The notes under the pieces are model-generated. The model searched no databases, was not told the DNA's origin, and saw nothing but the letters and a program-made list of their open reading frames with translations. Positions 12,463-12,870 of a stretch of 12,870 nt of DNA are shown piece by piece; position 1 is the first letter of the stretch; every line of letters begins with the position of its first letter. The position numbers and the translations under genes are program-made. The DNA comes from Candidatus Saccharimonadia bacterium. Lineage in GTDB: Bacteria > Patescibacteriota > Saccharimonadia > Saccharimonadales > SZUA-47. Location of the stretch: contig CALLJT010000091.1 of NCBI GenBank assembly GCA_938050265.1, positions 1 to 12,870 on the forward strand, given 5' to 3'.

Positions 12463-12521
12463 ATATTAGTCTCGTAAAACAAAGCACATTTTGGAGCAAC
12501 GACAGGATGACATCCTCATGA
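12459..12521 (+). CDS. 20-codon micro-ORF bridging two genes by ATGA overlaps
   Basis: The ATG at 12459 shares ATGA with the MFS stop, and the ORF's own TGA (12519-12521) shares ATGA with the ATG of the next gene (12518). The peptide has 20 residues (starting MNISLVKQST) with no recognisable feature. A small hairpin, GGAT-GAC-ATCC (12505-12515), lies near its 3' end. It could be a true small protein or a device that carries terminating ribosomes across the gap to the next start. It is too short to judge coding potential. Confidence 0.4.
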   Translation: MNISLVKQSTFWSNDRMTSS

Positions 12522-12870
12522 CACACGCACGAACACGACACAAGAGTCTTGCGCTCGCGTTTTTGTGTATCTCAGTTGGCTTCGGTGTGCTCGCGGTCGT
12601 GGGATTGTCTACGAACGGCAAAGGTGCAGTTGAGCGGTACGACAGACTGATCGCTGCCGATCAAGCAGGAGGCAGCGTAGAAGACGCGCTACGAGACCTC
12701 AGGGTGTATGTCCATAGCCATATGAATGCAGAAATAGGTGGTCCGAACGGTATCCACCCTCCGATACAGCTCAACGGTACGTATACACGGCTTATCGATG
12801 CTGAAAGCCAGCGTGTTGAGGCTGTGAATGAGCCACTATACGCACAAGCGCAGCAGTATTGCGAGTCAGC
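12518..12870 (+). CDS. Membrane-anchored extracellular protein, N-terminal part (3' end outside window)
   Basis: The frame is open from ATG 12518 to the window edge (117 residues). The N-terminus has basic residues (R5, R7, K9) followed by a hydrophobic helix at ~11-30 (LALAFLCISVGFGVLAVVGL), either a membrane anchor or an uncleaved signal. The rest is hydrophilic and looks helical, with ERYDRLIAADQAGGSVEDAL, LRVYVHSHMNAE and HPPIQLNGTYTRLIDAESQRV. I associate this LRxYVxxHMN...PPIQL pattern with uncharacterised Saccharibacteria membrane proteins, from memory only. A cysteine occurs near the window end. The start overlaps the micro-ORF stop. AGGA at 12504-12507 is a weak and rather distant Shine-Dalgarno. 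The function is unknown. Confidence 0.75.
   Translation, partial: MTHARTRHKSLALAFLCISVGFGVLAVVGLSTNGKGAVERYDRLIAADQAGGSVEDALRDLRVYVHSHMNAEIGGPNGIHPPIQLNGTYTRLIDAESQRVEAVNEPLYAQAQQYCES

Overview
The window looks like a piece of a candidate-phyla-radiation genome, most likely Candidatus Saccharibacteria (TM7) or a close relative. The reasons are its compact gene spacing, several starts with no ribosome binding site directly behind extended -10 promoters, a cluster of unrelated surface proteins with single membrane anchors, and gene contents I associate with that group. No 16S or other marker is present, so this placement is an inference. No rRNA, tRNA or CRISPR array was seen.

Layout. 1-707 is the 3' end of a bacterial-type aspartyl-tRNA synthetase, followed by a hairpin terminator. 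Bases 771-889 form a 119-bp palindromic element with 19-bp inverted ends and a perfect 10-bp target duplication, which fits a MITE. 933-2984 is a tight three-gene unit: an unknown 155-residue protein, an ADPRibase-Mn/CDP-alcohol type metallophosphoesterase, and a TauE/SafE-type permease. 2985-3296 is non-coding on the + strand, with a strong minus-strand promoter and a palindrome. 3297-7048 holds three unrelated envelope proteins: a TM-anchored protein with two Ig-like carboxypeptidase-regulatory domains and a beta-propeller, a secreted helical protein with two cysteines, and a largely disordered single-pass protein.

7075-7935 (minus) is an MscS-type channel that shares a divergent promoter region with a + strand housekeeping unit: a MazG-like pyrophosphohydrolase, a Nudix hydrolase, and a pterin-4a-carbinolamine dehydratase homologue (7993-9042). 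Its end overlaps tail to tail with a minus-strand pair, murC and a uracil-DNA-glycosylase-family gene (9039-10925). 10926-11226 is intergenic and contains a 124-bp long-stem inverted repeat of unknown nature. 11227-12462 is an MFS transporter, linked by ATGA overlaps through a 20-codon micro-ORF to a membrane protein that runs off the end.

Themes. Nucleotide and metabolite clean-up enzymes (MazG, Nudix, the phosphoesterase) recur, alongside envelope functions (murC, MscS, permease, MFS, surface proteins). The strongest unusual signals are the MITE with its target duplication, the 11007-11130 stem, the shared GTGGTAWAAT promoter pattern set only 6-11 nt from start codons, and the double ATGA chain at 12459-12521.
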